64,000 bases of DNA, taken from positions 4,670,436-4,734,435 of the forward strand of contig NZ_KQ976354.1 in NCBI RefSeq assembly GCF_000346485.2, given 5' to 3'. Shown here one piece after another: positions 60,994 to 64,000 of the stretch. The position numbers and the translations under genes were made by a program. Each line of letters begins with the position of its first letter. The stretch's first letter is position 1. Below the pieces are notes generated by a model, which saw only the letters and a list, made by a program, of their open reading frames with translations, did no database searches and was not told the DNA's origin. This stretch comes from Scytonema hofmannii PCC 7110. GTDB taxonomy: Bacteria > Cyanobacteriota > Cyanobacteriia > Cyanobacteriales > Nostocaceae.

Positions 60994-61566
60994 TACTCTT
61001 ATTATGTTTGGAGAAATTTAAGTATACTACTATTGGATAAAATACCCACCCAATTTTTAAATTATGGGTTTGAAGCTGCTCGCTAATAAGTGTGCATATC
61101 TAGGCAAAGCTCTGTAGATTTGCCTAGATATTTTGTGATATGGTGTTTGTAGTGGTTTTATTCACATCCGACAGTGATGCCTAGTTAGCCGTGAAGGTTA
61201 AAAAGCTCGTCCTGGGGCTTGTGCGCCACTCAAAACAACTGAATATACACTTTAAGTCTCGTACTGAAATCCGTTTCAGTATCTCTAACTGGGAATTAGT
61301 AGTCAAGGAACCTGAGCTACGAAGCAAGGGAACCAAGCAGCAATGCACTTCTAATTGAGCAAACTTACACCGTAGAGTTGGACTTGCCTATATTTACGGA
61401 TTTATACCTAGATATGCGTAGGTTTTTAGAAGCGGTGGGGACTGCATCAACATTTTTTGTTCATGAGACATCTCCAGAAATTAATTGTGCATGACCTGAA
61501 AGTCTTGGTAGGGGCGCAAGGCATTGCGCCCCTACATCTTTTCCACCAGATGTCTATGGGTTTCTT
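60994..61566. other. 573-bp stretch without protein genes, several strong hairpins
   Basis: A 13-bp perfect stem ATATCTAGGCAAA/TTTGCCTAGATAT (61096-61108 with 61119-61131) is followed by TTT on the plus strand and looks like a terminator. TACTGAAA-TCCG-TTTCAGTA (about 61263-61282), GGC/GCC and CTAA/TTAG stems follow in a G-rich part (61200-61400). A GTAGGGGCGC/GCGCCCCTAC dispersed hairpin lies at 61508-61535. The middle part could be a structured RNA or an old insertion-sequence end. Confidence 0.4.
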
Positions 61567-61911
61567 TTAATTGCTTTCGACATTTTGTTCGACTTTTGGC
61601 TGAATTTCGCAGACAACTTCATGGAAAAAAGTTGTTGGAGCTTTGACGAACAAAGGTAACATTTCTTGGAGGATGCGATCATAAGCTTCGCTGTGGTTGG
61701 TATCCATATCTTCAACGTTTTCCCAAAAAATAACAGCGATTCCTTTGTCAGTTCCTGGTTGTTGTAGGAGGTATGCTCCTTTGAAGCCATGAGTATAGGT
61801 TGCTACTGCTTGTTCGTAGAGTCGCTTGGCTTCTTCAAATTTGCCCGGTTTAAACTCTCCTATAGCTACGTATGCAAATTGGTGTCTCAGAAAATCTTGG
61901 AAATCTGACAT
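61567..61911 (-). CDS. dimeric alpha/beta-barrel (ABM-like) protein
   Basis: 114 residues from the ATG at 61911, with AGGAG 8-12 bp upstream; the 10 extra codons above are not family sequence. FAYVAIGEFKPGKFEEAKRL, then KGAYLLQQPGTDKGIAVIFW and DMDTNHSEAYDRILQEMLPL follow the ferredoxin-like ABM/DUF pattern of small stress-related monooxygenase-like proteins. No catalytic residues can be assigned. It stands alone. Confidence 0.7.
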   Translation of the reverse strand: MSDFQDFLRHQFAYVAIGEFKPGKFEEAKRLYEQAVATYTHGFKGAYLLQQPGTDKGIAVIFWENVEDMDTNHSEAYDRILQEMLPLFVKAPTTFFHEVVCEIQPKVEQNVESN

Positions 61912-62219
61912 AATTTTTCTCCTGGAAAATATATTTACCACAGATGAACGAACAGGTCATCGATTTAGCTGAAGATGCTGTTGTATTGCTGGCGCAAGGA
62001 ATTCTTCGCCAATATAGCCGAATTTTTCAGACTGGCGTCCTTATTAAAAAAACTTGCCTGTTTTTACCGTAAAATTGCAGTTTAATACATTTATTTTACA
62101 AAAGCTTAACAGTATATTTGTAAAAATTTGATAAAAAGGTAACAATACGTACTTTAACTTGCCTGAAAAGTAAGTGTTCTTCTGTATTAATTACCGTGGT
62201 ACTTCTACTTAAAAAAACT
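61912..62219. other. control region between divergent genes
   Basis: 308 bp. Very AT-rich at 62030-62200, fitting a promoter for the PEP-CTERM gene. No gene or strong repeat. Confidence 0.35.
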
Positions 62220-63023
62220 ATGCTGAAAATTTTTCGTATATTTCTTAACAAGAATTTCTTCAAGATCGGGTTTGCTGCTACTGCTATCAGTCTGATGTCT
62301 GCTCATAGTGCTACAGCAGCGACGTTTAATCTCGATAAATTTATCAAGCTCCCTGGTTTGACTGGTGGCAATCCTAAAGGAACTGCTGTTTATTACGCAG
62401 AAATATCCAATCTTCCCTCTGATATCAAATCTATTACGATCGCTGATAGTGATAGCAAGCAAGGTGGTACTACTGGAAGATTTAGTGGCTTTGATTTAGA
62501 TGCCATTAAGATTAGTAACGTTTTAGTGAATGATGCGGCTAATATCAACAGCGTAGCAGGCTTAAACGTATTCAATTTTACTTCTACTGGAGTTGTCCTC
62601 ACTCCTGGAACACAACGTTCTCCCGTCACTTCAGTAGATGCTGTAGTTGGAGCAGATTTATTTGGAGCAGCAAACGGTACTATAGATAATTCAGTGGCAA
62701 CATTGCAAAGTTTTGACGCCAACGCCACATCTGCTCTAGTCATTGACTCTGCAAATCCCTCAACAGCTTTTGGATTTGCTAGCTTGGGTGATGGTGGAAA
62801 AATATCGTTTAATCTTAAGGGCGCTATTTCTGCTAACAGCAGCCCGTTATATCTTTATCTTGGAGAAGTTGGGGATAACGGAGAAGTAGTCAACGGTCAA
62901 ATTGCTTTATCAGATAAGCCAGTTCAAGTACCCGAACCCTCTGGTGTAGCTGCTATATCATTGCTTGGTCTATGCTTTGCTATACGTCAAGGGCGAGGAC
63001 GCTCACTCCACAAGACCTTTTGA
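62220..63023 (+). CDS. PEP-CTERM sorting-domain exported protein
   Basis: 267 residues from the ATG at 62220 (a GTG/ATG further up adds repeat-like residues). N-terminal signal peptide (KIGFAATAISLMSAHSATAA). The body is Ser/Thr/Gly-rich and beta-like (SITIADSDSKQGGTTGRFSG). The C-terminus is VPEPSGVAAISLLGLCFAIR then RQGRGRS, the PEP-CTERM signal with its membrane helix and basic end, processed by an exosortase. It is probably anchored or released at the outer surface, with a role in extracellular polysaccharide or sheath. Confidence 0.9.
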   Translation: MLKIFRIFLNKNFFKIGFAATAISLMSAHSATAATFNLDKFIKLPGLTGGNPKGTAVYYAEISNLPSDIKSITIADSDSKQGGTTGRFSGFDLDAIKISNVLVNDAANINSVAGLNVFNFTSTGVVLTPGTQRSPVTSVDAVVGADLFGAANGTIDNSVATLQSFDANATSALVIDSANPSTAFGFASLGDGGKISFNLKGAISANSSPLYLYLGEVGDNGEVVNGQIALSDKPVQVPEPSGVAAISLLGLCFAIRQGRGRSLHKTF

Positions 63024-63050
63024 CCTGAGATTATAATTAACAACTACTCT

Positions 63051-63108
63051 AGTTGAATTATAAATTGAGCGGGAGTTGAATTATAAATTGAGCGGGCAAG
63101 ATGCCCGC
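63051..63108. repeat. 23-bp tandem duplication and a GCGGGC hairpin
   Basis: AGTTGAATTATAAATTGAGC-GGG occurs twice head-to-tail (63051-63073, 63074-63096), followed by GCGGGC-AAGAT-GCCCGC (63092-63108), a dispersed hairpin also seen in truncated form near 17325. It lies between two convergent genes and may terminate both. Confidence 0.85.
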
Positions 63109-63148
63109 CCCACAAGATATGAGATGTTCTGACTCCTTGCAATAATCG

Positions 63149-64000
63149 CTACTTCACTAACCGCCAACATTCGCGAGCAATTTCCCAATCTTCTTCTGTA
63201 TGAATCACTAAAACTCTAACTGCTGAATCTGGAGTGGAAATATCTACATCTACAGACTTGTGCTTATTCTTTTCTTTATCTATTTGTAAGCCCAAAAATT
63301 CAAATGCTTCACAAGTGACTTCCCTGAGTACAGCATCATTTTCACCAACACCTGCAGTAAATATCAGTGCATCCAAACCGAACAAGCTAGCAAGCATTGC
63401 ACCAATGTACGATCGCAGTCGATGGACATACACATCAAAAGCGAGTTGAGCGCGGGAGTTACCTTGAGAAATTTCTTGGCGAATCTGTCGCATATCACCA
63501 GAAATCCCAGAAATTCCACGTAACCCTGAAGCCTTATTTAAAACATTATCTAACTTATCAGCAGAGTAGTCAGATTGTCGTAAAAGATGAATGATAATCC
63601 CTGGATCGACTGCACCAGAACGGCTACCCATCATCAATCCATCTAAGGGTGTGAAACCCATTGTCGTGTCTATACTGTAACCATTTTTAACTGCTGCTAA
63701 CGAGCAACCGTTGCCCAAATGACAGGTAATCAACCGCAACCCTGCTAAATCCCGACCTAAGATGCGAGCTGCACGTTGAGCGCAATACTGATGACTGATA
63801 CCATGAAACCCATAGCGACGAATGCCTTGTTCTACCCATTCATAAGGACCGGGATAGATTGCAGCTGCATCAGGTATTTGAGCGTGAAATGCAGTATCAA
63901 AAACTGCGACTTGGGTAATCGTTCCCAAATTTTGCTCGATAGCTTCTATGCCTTCTAAATTGACTGGATTGTGTGCTGGGGCTATGGTTGCCAGACGAGC
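63149..64000 (-). CDS. ackA: acetate kinase, 5' part cut by right window edge
   Basis: 284 codons are visible and the frame is open to the right edge (the annotated internal TTG at 63928 is not a start). [56 protein letters not shown] block [20 protein letters not shown] and [20 protein letters not shown] are classic AckA. It interconverts acetate and acetyl-phosphate. The N-terminal ~120 residues with the first nucleotide-binding part lie outside the window. Confidence 0.96.
   Translation of the reverse strand, partial: ARLATIAPAHNPVNLEGIEAIEQNLGTITQVAVFDTAFHAQIPDAAAIYPGPYEWVEQGIRRYGFHGISHQYCAQRAARILGRDLAGLRLITCHLGNGCSLAAVKNGYSIDTTMGFTPLDGLMMGSRSGAVDPGIIIHLLRQSDYSADKLDNVLNKASGLRGISGISGDMRQIRQEISQGNSRAQLAFDVYVHRLRSYIGAMLASLFGLDALIFTAGVGENDAVLREVTCEAFEFLGLQIDKEKNKHKSVDVDISTPDSAVRVLVIHTEEDWEIARECWRLVK

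Noticed and set aside
61130-61420. 6S RNA or tmRNA
   Set aside because: I cannot find the conserved tmRNA tag/tRNA-like ends or the 6S closing stem and bubble; kept only as an unnamed hairpin-rich region.

Overview
The window looks like chromosomal DNA of a filamentous, probably heterocyst-forming, cyanobacterium (Nostocales). It carries chlB (dark-operative protochlorophyllide reductase), ycf3 and ycf37 (photosystem I assembly), a high-light-inducible protein, many HIP1 sites (GCGATCGC), a PEP-CTERM exoprotein, PAS-rich histidine kinases, and dozens of 7-bp short tandemly repeated repetitive (STRR) blocks. The assignment rests on gene content and repeat style; no marker such as 16S rRNA is present.

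Layout. 1-6.4 kb: end of a CHAT-domain protein, a small secreted protein, a demethylphylloquinone reductase (ndbB), a HAD phosphatase, DUF4278, a PIN-domain pair and moeA. 6.5-10 kb: histidine kinase, Rcp1-like regulator and REC-PAS-kinase on one strand. 10-13.3 kb: RDD membrane protein, rpmG, rpsR and an RNase II/R exonuclease. 13.3-19.3 kb: accessory stretch with a highly structured non-coding RNA candidate, parDE, a haem-oxygenase-like diiron protein next to a methyltransferase, a duplicated and decaying DUF433/DUF5615 toxin-antitoxin locus and a 5'-truncated phosphoesterase. 19.5-24.5 kb: two hybrid kinases and a hemerythrin. 24.7-46 kb: mostly housekeeping (DUF2993, DUF2231, DUF167, GSTs, SRAP, ycf3, gatC, aroA, thymidylate synthase-like, dcd, CobO-like, adenylate kinase-like, rph, pgl, FHA pair, M50 protease, D-lactate dehydrogenase). 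46-55.7 kb: accessory island with a MazF pair, a 1051-residue plasmid-type replication protein (DUF3854 plus helicase), a toxin/immunity cassette array, and an IS607-type element that has split a phd antitoxin gene. 55.9-64 kb: chlB, ycf37, msrB, small conserved proteins, GNAT, a filamentous-haemagglutinin start fragment, a PEP-CTERM protein and the 3' part of ackA.

What stands out. (1) The phd antitoxin can be rebuilt exactly from two halves 2.5 kb apart, with an IS607 element (dead tnpA, intact but non-canonical tnpB) between them. (2) Beside it is an array of toxin, immunity paralogue, orphan toxin tail and second immunity paralogue. (3) About 280 nt after the RNase gene fold into at least six helices, including a GNRA-capped stem and a perfect 10-bp long-range stem, with no coding sequence; a solo HEARO/omega-type RNA is a possible but unproven identity. 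(4) STRR repeats invade reading frames in phase (MoeA and the replication protein) and provide the stop codons of at least eight genes. Start codons were refined where a clear Shine-Dalgarno or a repeat-derived N-terminus showed that the longest frame is not the gene. No tRNA, rRNA or CRISPR array was seen.
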